Assembly: GCA_028583605.1 (NCBI GenBank)
Contig: CM053326.1
Span: 349,912-413,911, forward strand
Reading direction: 5' to 3'
Length of the DNA: 64,000 nt
Source: Dastarcus helophoroides
Lineage: Eukaryota; Arthropoda; Insecta; Coleoptera; Bothrideridae
Position 1 is the first letter of the stretch. Each line of letters opens with the position of its first letter. Below, piece after piece: positions 52,378-63,230 of this stretch. The position numbers were made by a program, and so were the translations under genes. A model generated the notes under the pieces. It was not told the origin of the DNA. It saw only the letters and a program-made list of their open reading frames with translations, and made no database searches.

Positions 52378-53619
52378 ACGATGGATAAATGAAAAGATTC
52401 GGCCAGGATCAAGGCTAGTTAGTATTTGTCTCCTGTCACCCGAATTTAATGTAAGTAATACAAAATTTTAGCAGATATTAAAATATATGAACATTTTAGG
52501 TTAGTTCCAAAACAATTAAATTACTTCATATTCAATAATATCAAGAACAATTTTATCATTGTTATTTCCTAGTTTTAAGTTTTCACTTCTGTCGGCAGTC
52601 ATGACTGCCTATTTTGTTTTTTTTAATATCTATTTTGATTAGCTGTCACTCGCGACTTCTTGTGATATGACGCTGATAATTTACTGATACCTTCTGAATA
52701 AAGTATTTGTTTGAAATTAGCTATATCTTTCGTCAAACGGAAAACCCTCAGGGGGCATTTTGACCAACAAATGAAGGATGCTTATGAAACTGGTATTCAC
52801 TTTGAAACAAAATCCAGTGGTGTATTATTTTTATGCCCAACTGGTATCTACCAAATTTCAAAAAAATATTTAAAGGAGTTTCAAAATATTTAAGAATAAA
52901 ACAAATTTTAAGACCTTCAATTTAAGATAAAGGATCTTTCCAAATCTATTAATCTAGTCTCTGTATTAAATATTTTGACCCAATTTTTAAGAACAGAACT
53001 TATAGCAACAAACTACATCCTCGTGCACTAAATATTTTTAATTAGTTAAGAAATTTCTAAAGATTCATTGCTTGGGAAACTTTGGAATAAAATGAAATAT
53101 GTTCTCTTCTTAGAGGTCAAACTTGCGTACAACTTACACATATATTTTATTTTATTCGAATAGAAGGGCCAAGGGATATAATTTTTTATTTAGACGCGAT
53201 GTAATCTAACTCCCTTATATAAACGTTGGTGTAAAAAGTGGCCAAACTGGCGAGCAACACTCCCAAGGGACAACATTTCTTATACCTGGCCGTCATTACA
53301 TCAATTTTTCATTTCAAATCTACCTTCCTAGGGTCTGATCAAGTGTAACAAAGAATCTATATCCCACCTTGGAATGAATCCAACATGATATATTTTTCAC
53401 AACTTCACCGACTTCAGATAGGCACTAAATTCAAGTTTCTCGCCGTAATTGAAATCTTCGAATTGTCCTTTTTAATGCTCAGTAAATATTTATTTAGTTT
53501 GTATGGTTGGATCGTTTTCATAAATTTTAATTCATCATATTGTAACTATTAAACTTTATTAACTAATAAAACAGCAACAGATATTAAAAATTCCACAATG
53601 TTTCCATAAATATTTGCTA
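52378..53619. other. Unassigned stretch
   Basis: One 60-codon plus ORF (52711-52893) without a known motif. 52565-52625 is a diverged copy of 21840-21900. Otherwise nothing recognised. Confidence 0.4.
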
Positions 53620-53735
53620 AGACCGGACCAGGTTTCGCTTTACAGGCATCATCGGCGGTTATAGCAGCGATCTGTTTAGCCGTTGTCATGCTAACAAGCT
53701 CCATGGATCAGAGACTCCTACGAACTATTTCGCCA
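53620..53735. repeat. Uninterrupted relative of the 34.2-kb LTR target
   Basis: The complement reads GTAGGAGTCTCTGATCCATG, GAGCTTGTTAGCATGACAAC and GGC-AAACAG...TATAACCGCCGATGATGCC; it matches 34150-34197 plus 34577-34625 without the LTR. The parent repeat is not identified. Confidence 0.65.
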
Positions 53736-53884
53736 GAAAAGAAACTTTGATATTTCCTGAAAGCTTTAGTATTTTCTCAAAATCGGCAGGGGATTTAAAA
53801 AAAAATTAAATATCGAGAAAGAAAGTCAAAATATTTTGTAGAAGTCGATGTAAAAATGTTGAAAAAGTAATCTAAGATTATTAA

Positions 53885-54796
53885 TAGAGGGCGGATTATA
53901 TGCAACTTGCATACGCAATGCATATTTTGCATACTTTTGATATGCTGGCATATTTTTAATAACAACGCATATTTCGGCATATTTTTATTGCATTCGGCAA
54001 GAAAAAAAAGTTCAACATTAAAATAAGATGTTGCCTAAATTTAAGTCATCTTCTGCAAATGTAGACTCCACAGGTAAAATTCTTGTCCAAAGAGCATTAC
54101 AGTGCGATTGTTGGCAAAATTACGACGCCGACTGGTGGAAGTCTAGTTTCAAGACTGCTTATAAGCAATTAATCAACATTTTCAATTTTTCATAAGATTT
54201 CTGTTTTTCCCAAAAGGCGGACTTAAAGCTTGAAATTTGTAACCTGCAAATTTCGATATTCAAACAAATATATGAAACGTAAGATCGACATTTCTAACAA
54301 AAAATAAGAAATTTCAAGAGCAGTTTATATTAAAAAAAAATCAAGCTTAACCTTGAAATGATAAATTTGTTCCCAAATGTTTCGACTTTTGGTCTCAAAA
54401 TTTAGTTTTTTTTCTCTAGAAAGTGTAAACTTCAAATGAAATCTCAGATTTAAAAGTCAAAATGAAGGAAAAAATTCGAATAAGATTAGAGTAAAAATTT
54501 CAAGATATGTGATGAAAATTCGAGAATGATCTCGAAATTTTAAGAATTTCTTCATTTGGAAATATTATTCTTCTGAATATCCTGACTATAACCTAAAATT
54601 TAATTAGGTTTTTTCAAAACTTCGAGTGAGGGTCCAAAATGACCAGTTTTTTTGTTAATTATGAGTTTACCCTGCTAATGCCCTTTTTAAGGGTATTCTA
54701 TCTTTTTAGTGTCTGCTTTAGCTGCTTGCTTTTGCCTAATTTAACCTTTCGCTTACCTTTTTACCTTGTGTGATTGGGCATAAAATCCGGTCTCTA
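53885..54796. mobile_element. hAT-n2 non-autonomous element
   Basis: Left end TAGAGGGCGGATTATATGC; right end, read inward, TAGAGACCGGATTTTATGCC. Flanks ATTATTAA (53877-53884) and ATTATTAT (54797-54804) match at 7 of 8 positions, fitting an aged 8-bp hAT duplication. The interior includes AT-rich array sequence, and the last ~115 bp (from about 54680) recur at 60297-60405. No transposase. Confidence 0.65.
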
Positions 54797-55816
54797 ATTA
54801 TTATAATACATTAATTTCAGTTTCTGCTGATAATTTTCCTTGGGCGATTATAATTTTAACCGTAATTTGTCAGCGTTGACATGTTTGTTAAAATTTCACC
54901 ATCATTGATACGCATTAAAGATTACTTGAAAAAAGTGACGAAAAAATCCTCTGAAATGAAAAAAAAAAAACTTTTCATTAAATGACTTTTTTTTAAAAAT
55001 GTGAATCACATTTTACTCTTTTATACAACACTTGAAAGAACCTCACCCACAACAGCAATCATTTTTTTTTCTTTATAAACTACGTTATTTTTTAATACAA
55101 GCTAAAAAGACATAACTAGGTTTCAAGAGAAATTTTTGGCTTCTCTCGCTAAGACTAGCAAGCCACGACCGACGATGCCGGTGTGCAATAATCAGTTTAT
55201 TGTTTATGGAACATAAAACGAGACCTTTTCCTATTAACGCTACCTATTAAATCACATTTTAACACGCCCAGTCATATTACACGTAAACACTGCATAAAAA
55301 GAAGCCTTTTCCTGAAAACTGAAACAGTATGTAGCAACTGGCGAGGTGATGATGTGAAACATTTATCGTTCATAAATTTCCTTCGTGTAAATAATAAGGT
55401 TACACATGTACTATGTAAAAGTAAACTGAACGTGCGATGCACCTCTCACAAATAAAACCACAAGCGGAAATGTACATTTTTATAACTTGTACCTGAAAGC
55501 GGAAGGTAAAAATGCGAGCAATACTGAATATTCAAGGGCTTTTGTATATTTCCGCTGAAATTTAATGGAAAAATATTTATTTCTGTTTTTACACGTAGGA
55601 GTTCATCCGAAATATACAATATGCATCAATTTAAATCATAAAGTCTCGGAACTAGATATCTTGATGGATGTTATTTTTGATATTATGAATAGAGTTAACC
55701 AGCATAAAAGCAAACATAATATGAATAAGTATATCCGTAAGTGGGCGAAATAAGATGGTTTATTTATAAACAAAATGAAAATTAAAAATAGTTTTTTTTT
55801 GTTTTATAATTATCTC
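54797..55816. other. Unassigned stretch
   Basis: A 62-codon plus ORF (55565-55753, start MEKYLFLFLH) has no recognisable domain. Otherwise AT-rich without assignment. Confidence 0.4.
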
Positions 55817-56100
55817 TAGAGACCGGATAATATGCAAATGCATATTTAACCCATTTTCATAGGTTACTACCGGTTACGATATTTAATTTTATGATTTTCC
55901 TTATTAGGAAAGTCATTAAATGAATAATATTTTATTAGAGACCGGATTCTATGCATTTGCATCTTTAACTCAATTTCACCGCTTACTATATATTTCACCT
56001 AAAATCCAATGACGATCCATATTTTTGCTATATTTACAATATTTTTCGATGGGTACTTTAATAATTGAAGTCTTACTAGGCGCCGGATGGGACGTTTACT
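55817..56100 (+). repeat. Two tandem hAT-n2 left ends
   Basis: TAGAGACCGGATAATATGCA at 55817 and TAGAGACCGGATTCTATGCA at 55936, each followed by related sequence (GCATATTTAACCCATTTTCA; GCATCTTTAACTCAATTTCA). Spacing 119 bp. No matching right end adjoins them. Confidence 0.6.
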
Positions 56101-56119
56101 CTCCATGGTTAAAGCAGTC

Positions 56120-57300
56120 GATCGAAAATTTATATTCAACTAGATGGGGTACCATCTTTTCATCAAATTTCGGTTTGTTTTTCAAAATTTGTCTTTTTCG
56201 CAAAATTTGGTCGATCGTTTGATAATGATGGAACAATCCTTTCCAATACGTTCCTAAAAATCTCAATGTTTTCTTTGAAAGTATTTTTGTTTTCAAAATG
56301 TTGTTATTTTTTGTCCGAAATTCATTGCAAAAATTGGTGAAATTTCCTAGACATCTATTCGTATACTAGATTATTTTTTAAAAATTTAATTTTCTGCAGG
56401 ATTTTTTTATTGTTTTTTGGAAGCGTCGATTTTTGTTCTAAATACCTATGTCCTTTATCGGAATTATTCACTATTTCCTCAAATTTTTTTTTTCCATTTT
56501 GTGTTTTATCCAAAATTCGACTTTTTTTTTTAAATTGACTTTGGAGAGTATCAGGATTTTTTTCTCAATATTTGATCCTCAAAATTTGGACTGTTTTTCT
56601 AGAAATTTCGCCATTTTTTCGAAATTTCGTTATTTTAGGTCTTTTTTTCTAAAAATCTAGATCTTTTAGAATCTGGTTTTCTCGAAATTTTAACTGGATT
56701 CCTAAAGTTTCTAAAAACATCAACTTTTACCTGAAAATCCATCTTTTACCTCGAGATTAATCTTTTTTCTCGAAATTCATCTTTTTCTCGAAATTCATGT
56801 TTTTCTCAAAACTTTGTACTTTTGTCTTAAAATAAGTTTTTTTTTCCTAAAATTCGGCTTAATTTTCAAAATTCTGCTCTTTGGTCTTTTCATTCAAAAA
56901 TGATCTTTGTTGAAATTCTGTCATTTTTTCGTAAAATTTTGAAGAAAAAACTCGAAATTTAATAAAAAATAACAATTTAGAAAGATTCGAAGTAGGTGTT
57001 ACAGGATTTAAAAAAATTCAAAATAATTAAAAAAATTTGAAATTAAAAAAATACTTTTGTTTCCAAAATTTCCGTTTTCTGAAATTCGATCTTTTTTGAA
57101 AATTTCCACTTTTTTAAAATCCAAATTTTTGCAAATTTCGGCTTGTTGATCAGGATTTTTCCTCAAAATTTGGTCGATGTTTCAAAATTTCCGTTTTCTG
57201 AAATTCGATCTTTTTTAAAAATTTTCACTTTTTTAAAATCCAAATTTCTGCAAATTTCGGCTTGTTTGTCAAAATTTGCCTTTTCCTCAAAATTTGGTCG
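56120..57300. repeat. Degenerate AT-rich array with a 118-bp tandem pair
   Basis: T-rich phrases as at 19.3-20.0 kb, with the same turn to A-rich sequence at about 56940. At 57062-57298 a 118-bp unit is present twice (TTTCCGTTTTCTGAAATTCG; CAAAATTTGGTCGATG / GACA). Confidence 0.75.
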
Positions 57301-57307
57301 ACATTTT

Positions 57308-57370
57308 GATAGATGTAACGGACTCGTCCTTGATTATCATCAAAAATTCATGGGACAAGATTTGTATATC
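57308..57370 (+). repeat. PAL remnant
   Basis: Only the outer ends: ACGGACTCGTCCTTGATTAT and GGGACAAGATTTGTATAT, an internal deletion like the one at 9512-9568. Confidence 0.7.
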
Positions 57371-57507
57371 GATCTTTTGATAAAAAAGTAAAATTTGTAA
57401 AAAAAAAATTTGGCATTTCTGGATTTCTGTACAAAGACGAATGACCTAACACATTCCCTTTGGAAATTTCAAGGTTTTTAGGATTTCTTTAAATTCAATT
57501 CTGCAAG

Positions 57508-57845
57508 TAGAATTGTAGAATTTAGTAAATAAAAAAAGTTTCTAGAAGGTTCTGATAAGGGGAAAGCGGCCGCGATAACGAAACAAATGGCAGATAAGCG
57601 TTACAGAAATTTCGGCATTCGATTAGCCTTATCTGCCGAAAATTCTGGAAGCCGCAGGCCAAAACTATAAAAAGGCGCTCAGCTTTCCCTCGAGTCAGTC
57701 AGTTAGAATCAGTGTAATTAGTGAGTTAGTAGAAGTCAATAATAAGTAAGTTAATTGTCAATTGTGGTGATCCAAGTTGAGTTCAGTAATAAAGTGGGTC
57801 TTATTCGATAAGTGTAATCAATTCGAACCGATAACGCACGTAACA
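57508..57845 (+). mobile_element. Solo LTR (HSE-LTR family), 5' end missing
   Basis: Starts inside the family at TAGAATTGTAGAATTTAG and ends CGCACGTAACA. Holds TTTCTAGAAGG, ACAGAAATTTCGG, TTCTGGAAGCC, CTATAAAAAGGCGCTCAG, TCAGTCAGTTAG and AATAAAG. Confidence 0.85.
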
Positions 57846-58527
57846 GTATTAAATTCCGCAACGAATGCATGTCGGGATTTTCTCAAACAATTTCGTGTAT
57901 AAAACGGCAGAAATAATCATAAGGTAATTATAATTCTGGTAAAATAATAATCAGACACACCACATAGACGAATGCAATTGTCTTCAGAATATTTGATCGT
58001 TAGCAGAGTAAATATTTGATGAGTTTTCGTCTGGAACTTTGAGGAAATGTTCAAACACATTCTCTGAGAAATAATAACGGTCCTTTTGTAAATATCATTT
58101 TACCTGAAATCTAGCTGTCAGCATTCAATAAGTTTATTACTCCATAAATACACTTTATGTGCTCGATAGTATAATTTCGCATGCAATTTGTTGGACACGT
58201 TCGTACATAAGGGATAAACCAACACCAAAGTTATAGCGTCTAGGGTATTGTTGTGTTTTTTTTTGGGACCTTATTTATAGCAGCTCACTGAATATCTCGC
58301 AGGGTTGTTTATGTTACGACTTAGGTTTTTGTTAAATTTCTGACTCTATCGTTTTTATGTTTGTTCGAAAAACGTAAAGTATTCTTTTGTTTCAAGACGG
58401 TCGTCGATTGTTTTGGGCGGAAAAATGAAATTAATGTTAAAAAACTTACATGTAAAATAGTTCAAAACACTTTAAACCGTTAACCATTACCATTACTGAA
58501 ACAAGGGATTCCTTTTCAATCGTTACT
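57846..58527. other. Unassigned stretch
   Basis: No gene or repeat recognised. Confidence 0.4.
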
Positions 58528-58615
58528 TTGTCCCCTGAAACCAAGAAAGATTAAAAAACACAACAGAGGCTGCTCTAACGCGTTTCAATAGCCAAGCTCT
58601 CATCTTCAGAGAAAA
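58528..58615 (+). repeat. PAL half-element
   Basis: Left arm only: TTGTCCCCTGAAACCAAGAA to GATAGCC-like AATAGCCAAGCTCTCATCTT, ending in an A run. Confidence 0.75.
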
Positions 58616-59309
58616 AAAAAGAATAAATTATGAAAAGTTCTAGAAAGAAATCCAATTATAATTTCCTATTTCTAAATTTCAAGAAAAAAGTCCCAATTTA
58701 TATTTTAATTTTTAATCATTTTTTAATATTGACTAAAAGTTTATAGAGAATCAATGTCGAATAATTTCGATATTGGGAAAAATTCTAGATAAAACTGACT
58801 TTAGAAAAAGGATCAGTTTGAGTTTAGAGCAGAAGTGCCGCAAAAAAATTAAACATCTGTGTTGGAAAAACATAAAAAGAAAATGATATTTAACCTTAAT
58901 TAACGAAAAAAATCTGGAAAAGTACCTTACGATTTTTAAAGACGAAATCTTCCAAAAAAAAATTATGTTAAGTATCATAAATTGGAAGGTTAAATTGGGG
59001 ATTATTTGAAAAGCTTTACTATTTCATGTTTTTAAGCTACATTTTTTATTGATATTTTGACTTTGAAATTTAAAACAGCAAAATTTTAACGAAACTTTTG
59101 AGAAAAAAAGTATCTATTTTAACGTTGACTTTTTAGAAGAATATAATGAATTAGTTGAAAAAGTTTCAGGAAGTGCGGAAATTTTAAGAGAAACTCAGCC
59201 TGGAGAAAAAAAACAGTTTTAAGATTGATCAAACTCGAGATTTCATGCCAAAATTTTGGGACTAAAGTCGAAATTTTGGGGAAAGCAAATTAAAAAATCT
59301 TACAAAGGA
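58616..59309. repeat. A-rich degenerate array
   Basis: Irregular phrases of the AAAATTTTGAAGAAAAAAG type. A 75-codon minus ORF inside is compositional. Confidence 0.6.
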
Positions 59310-59981
59310 AATGCAAGTAGAATGCAACCTAGGCTACAAATTCATGCAGCCCTCCCCTCCAGGCGGGTATAGTGAATCATAGGTAGCTGAACTACCAACA
59401 GTTGAAACACTGCCACCTAGCGAAGCGGTTGCTCTCTAGGAGAGTTCCCATAAGACAAGGATTCTAATGCACAGACCAATAGGTTTGAACATTTATTAGA
59501 TTCGAAGTTTGGAAACCAAATACCGGTTTTGATCTTGTTAGATCTCGTCAGTTTGGTATATCCAACTCGAATGCTAACAAATGTTCCGACAAGTAAGTAC
59601 TAAAGAATTCACCCTAGACCTAGACTACAAATTTATCCAGCCCTCCAGGCGTGTATAGTAAATCATAGGTAGCTGAACTACCAACAGTTGAAACACTGCC
59701 ACCTAGCAAAGCGGTTGCTCTCTAGGAAAGTTCCCAGAAGACAAGGATTCTAATGCACAGACCAATAGGTTTGAACATTTATTAGATTCGAAGTTTGGAA
59801 ACCAAATACCGGTTTCGATCTTGTTAGATCTCGTCAGTTTGGTATATCCAACTCGAATGCTAACAAATGTTTCGACAAGTAAGTACTAAAACATTCACAG
59901 ACGTCAAGCGAGTGAGTCTTAGTACTACCATCTATTGATCCATAGAGAAACTATGGCCATCGCCAACAATGTCGTATGCAA
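59310..59981 (-). repeat. DIM repeat, head-to-tail dimer
   Basis: Unit 1 (59310-59612) starts ATGCAAGTAGAATGCAACCT and stops at AGTACTAAAGAATTCAC; unit 2 (59613-59981) begins at the equivalent of the seventh codon-sized step of unit 1 (CCTAGACCTAGACTACAAAT) and ends CAACAATGTCGTATGCA. Both keep AGCGAAGCGGTTGCTCTCTA or a one-base variant. Confidence 0.85.
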
Positions 59982-60405
59982 AGAAAGGAAAGGAAACGAA
60001 AGGCGTTATTTTGACTTACTACCTAATAATGTGGTCGAAATTTTTAAAGGAAAAACGAAGTTTCAAGATAGTTAAGAAATATTTTAGTGAGTCACGAAGA
60101 AGAAGCGGGAAATGACAAAAGAATTTGGGAAATGCTGATATAGACAAAAACTTTGTAAATTACGAGTATTTATTGCCGTGAAGAAGCACAAATGTTACAA
60201 AGGAAAATACTGAAAGATATTCAATTTGTAATTGGAAATAAGTAATATTCAAAATTGTCAATAAATGTTTTTCCTGTTAATTGTGTTTTGATCTATTGAT
60301 GCCTTTTTTAGAGTATTTTGCCTTTTTTAGCTGTTCGTTTTTGCCTAATTTAACATTCTGCTGACCTTTTTACCTTATTTGATTGTGCCTAAAATCCGGT
60401 ATCTA
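59982..60405. repeat. hAT-n2 right end
   Basis: 60297-60405 matches the last ~115 bp of the hAT-n2 element at 54680-54796 (TTTTTGCCTAATTTAACATT, AAAATCCGGTATCTA). A left end could not be found. 59982-60296 is unassigned. Confidence 0.55.
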
Positions 60406-61229
60406 ATAATGACCTATGCTTATCTAACTATTTCGTGGTAGTAGATAAATTTTAAACAAATACCAATAAAGCTAGGGTAGATGCTCAACAGAGAATAGCG
60501 TATACAGTAAAGCGATACTCTAGATTTTGGATATTTTTACTCGCATAGTAATCAAAAGCGAATCGATAAAGCGAAGGAAGAGAGCCGAATGCGTAGGACG
60601 ATGGCATATCCCTAACCTACCCTAACTCCCGGGCCAAATAAACCCTCTCATCGCCCCTAGGCCAGCAACCCCTCAAGTCGGTCCGCGTTGCTATGGGGGA
60701 GCGACTGATGGTAACCACCTTCATTCCCTCTACCCTCACTTCTCTTATACGTATGCAACTACCATTGCGTTTTCCTATCGATCGCGATACCACAAAGTTG
60801 TCGTTAGAAATTTACTTATTCTCGGTGAACAAACGTTACATTTATGATCATTAAAATCATAATTAACCATCCTCTTGGTCGAGGGTCTTGATCCGATGTT
60901 AAATTAAATGTATGACATTCCCAAACTGTTTGTCACAACTCAATGATGCTGTCCGATATTATACCGCATTTCATTAACGTTACCGGTTCCAGGAAGCGGA
61001 AATGTAGAAAGTTTACCCCGGGGGTTGCGTGAGCCAAGGACACTTGATTGAGAAAGTTACATCCTAAAAGGGTGACTAAAAGTTTGCGTGTTACGCTAAA
61101 TTTTCAAGAAATACTCAGTTTCTAGGTATTCCATTAAAGGTTATGTATTTTGCAGGAAGCTACGTATATTAGGAATTCGTCAAATTAAAAGTAAGATTTA
61201 CGAAAATTTCATTAAAACCTTAATTAACA
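60406..61229. other. Unassigned stretch with GC-rich patch
   Basis: 60590-60770 is much richer in G and C than its surroundings (CCTAACTCCCGGGCCAAATA; GGTCCGCGTTGCTATGGGGG). No ORF, promoter or repeat assignment. Confidence 0.35.
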
Positions 61230-61870
61230 ATATTTTTTTCAAATAAAAAGCTTGATTTAACTGAAGAGTAGAATGTGGATCAATTTGTCTTTTACATTTC
61301 ATTTTTTTTTTCATTTGGATGAATATTTTCAGAGTTAGCACTAGTTTATTAAACGCAACACAGTAATTGCGATTGGAATCGAAGATTTTATCGCGATCCG
61401 AGGGGATCTCAAATACTGTGTTAGCCATCCATTTATTGCGAATTGCGATCGAATGCTTTTTATCTGAGACATTATCATCACAGTTATCTTTTTTTTTGTC
61501 GGAATGGACTGGTCCTTGGTTATCTTCAAAAATTGAAATAAAAGTCTTGTCCCCCTGAAACCAAGAACGATTAAAAAACACTTCTCTAATGCATTTCGAT
61601 AGCCAAGAGAGATGCATCTCTCTGAAGATGATAGCTTGGCTATCGAAACGCTTTAGCGCAACCTTTGTTGTGATTTCTAATCTTTCCTGGTTTCAGATTT
61701 CAAATTTTAACGCAGTTACATAAATATTTGAATTGATTGTAGAAAAATGTGTGTATATCTGAAGATAGACAATTTTTTTTATTTTTCAATTAAAAGACGA
61801 GAAAATTTGCATAAAACTTGGAGTTCATACATAAGTAAAAACGATTTAATTTGGTTCATTGATTGTACTC
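61230..61870. repeat. Third copy of the 28-29-kb repeat, interrupted by PAL
   Basis: Shares TATTTTCAGAGTTAGCACTA, TACTGTGTTAGCCATC, CGATCGAATGCTTTTTATCT and TAACGCAGTTACATAAATAT with 28.55-28.75 and 29.55-29.75 kb. It contains an additional ~50-bp stretch (61360-61410) not present in the other two. Confidence 0.75.
61487..61703. repeat. PAL repeat inserted in an older repeat
   Basis: Arms GGACTGGTCCTTGGTTATCT ... GCATTTCGATAGCC and GATAGCTTGGCTATCGAAAC ... CCTGGTTTCAG. ATTATCATCACAGTTA (61471-61486) and ATTTTAACGCAGTTA (61704-61718) flank it; the uninterrupted paralogues read ATTATTAACGCAGTTT once, so the flanks are a ~15-bp duplication that has since diverged. Confidence 0.85.
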
Positions 61871-62954
61871 TGTATAAATTGGTATGGAACCCTTTGGCTG
61901 AATTATTTTTCAATTAATACCCAAGAAAATTTAGATGCGAGTTCATGAATAAAAAATTATTTTAATTTGGTCTATTGACTTCTCAATATAGTATTGGTAC
62001 GGTAGCATAATTGTGCAAGCTGGACTGACCCTTGGCCGATTTTTTTACCAATTATTCTAATGCAGGGATGAGCAAGACGTAGCCGCCTAACATTTTCCGC
62101 CTAAGCTCTACTGTTTTACGTAAAATTTTTGGAAAAGAAAATATCAAACAATTTAATGAAAAAAAGGGAACATGAATTTCCACGATTCATGAAATATCTT
62201 GGACATGAGCGTAGCCAAGATTTTCTTTAAGGAGGGGGGGTAACCAAGATTCTCTTTAAGGGGGGAGGGGGGCAACAACAATCATTCTAAAAAACTCATG
62301 GGTAAAAAAAAATCTGTCTGGCTTAGTAATGTGTATTTTTACTTAAAAACTATAGAATTGGGGACAACGCATTTTCAAATTTAAGTCAAAATTTTGAAAA
62401 AAGCCCAATCTTAAGAAAATATCAAACAATTTGATGAAAAAAAAGTAACATAAATTTCCACGAGTCATGAAATATCTTGGACATTTGCGTAGCCAAGATT
62501 TCTTTCTGGAAAACTTTAGGAAATGTCGAAATTTCGAAAAAATAGAAATGTAAAAAAGACGACATTTCCAACACGAAATTTTTGTAAAAAGAGTTGTAAT
62601 TTCCAGAACAAGTCGAGGTCAGGTAAAAAAATGCAACTTTAAAAAAAATGATTTCAAAATTTTTATTTTATTTCAATTTTGTCACATTTTAAAAATTTTT
62701 CAAGAAATCTTTTTTCAAGATATTTTGAAAATATTCTGAGATTGTTTAGATTTCTATTAAAATTTCGATTCAATTAAAAAAAAATAAACGAATTTTGTGA
62801 AAAAAATCTAACTCTTTGGAACAAATTCCACTTTAAATGGAAATGTTTAGAAACAGATAAAATTGAATTTTGAGTTGAAAGTCAAAATTTGGAGAATAAC
62901 ATGAATTTTGGACAAGTTGAAATTATCGGAAATAAACATTCTTATCCCTTTGTA
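61871..62954. repeat. A-rich array with a ~267-bp repeat pair
   Basis: ATATCAAACAATTTAATGAA ... TGAAATATCTTGGACATGAG at 62150-62215 recurs at 62416-62490. Between them are G runs (GGAGGGGGGG, GGGGGGAGGGGGG) at about 62232-62270. The rest is an A-rich degenerate array. Confidence 0.65.
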
Positions 62955-63230
62955 TCAATTTTTCTTATCCTTTGTATCAATTTTCAATTCAGAAGAGTTT
63001 CGCCTCTGGTATGGTGGACATACTGAGTTACCGTGTTCTGATGTTTTGAAATTGGCCCTTTCATTCTTTCATTTTTGAATATTCCCTCATAGTCCTTTTT
63101 TCATTTATTGTTTCTTTTCTTTGTTCCTGAAGAAGCCCCCTACGATGGTGGGCGAAACGTCGAACACTTTTAGTAGTTCTTGACACGGTACCAGTCCCGG
63201 AAGAAGTATATCCTATCGGGAATAAAATTT
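62955..63230 (+). repeat. Penelope-like terminal repeat, inverted copy
   Basis: Plus-strand counterpart of 36477-36760: GTATGGTGGACATACTGAGT, GTTCCTGAAGAAGCCCCC, GGGCGAAACGTCGAACACTT, AGTAGTTCTTGACACGGTAC. No coding domain. Confidence 0.55.

Noticed and set aside
61198..61617. 139-codon minus-strand ORF
   Set aside because: It crosses the boundary between an old repeat and an inserted PAL element, so it cannot be an inherited coding unit.
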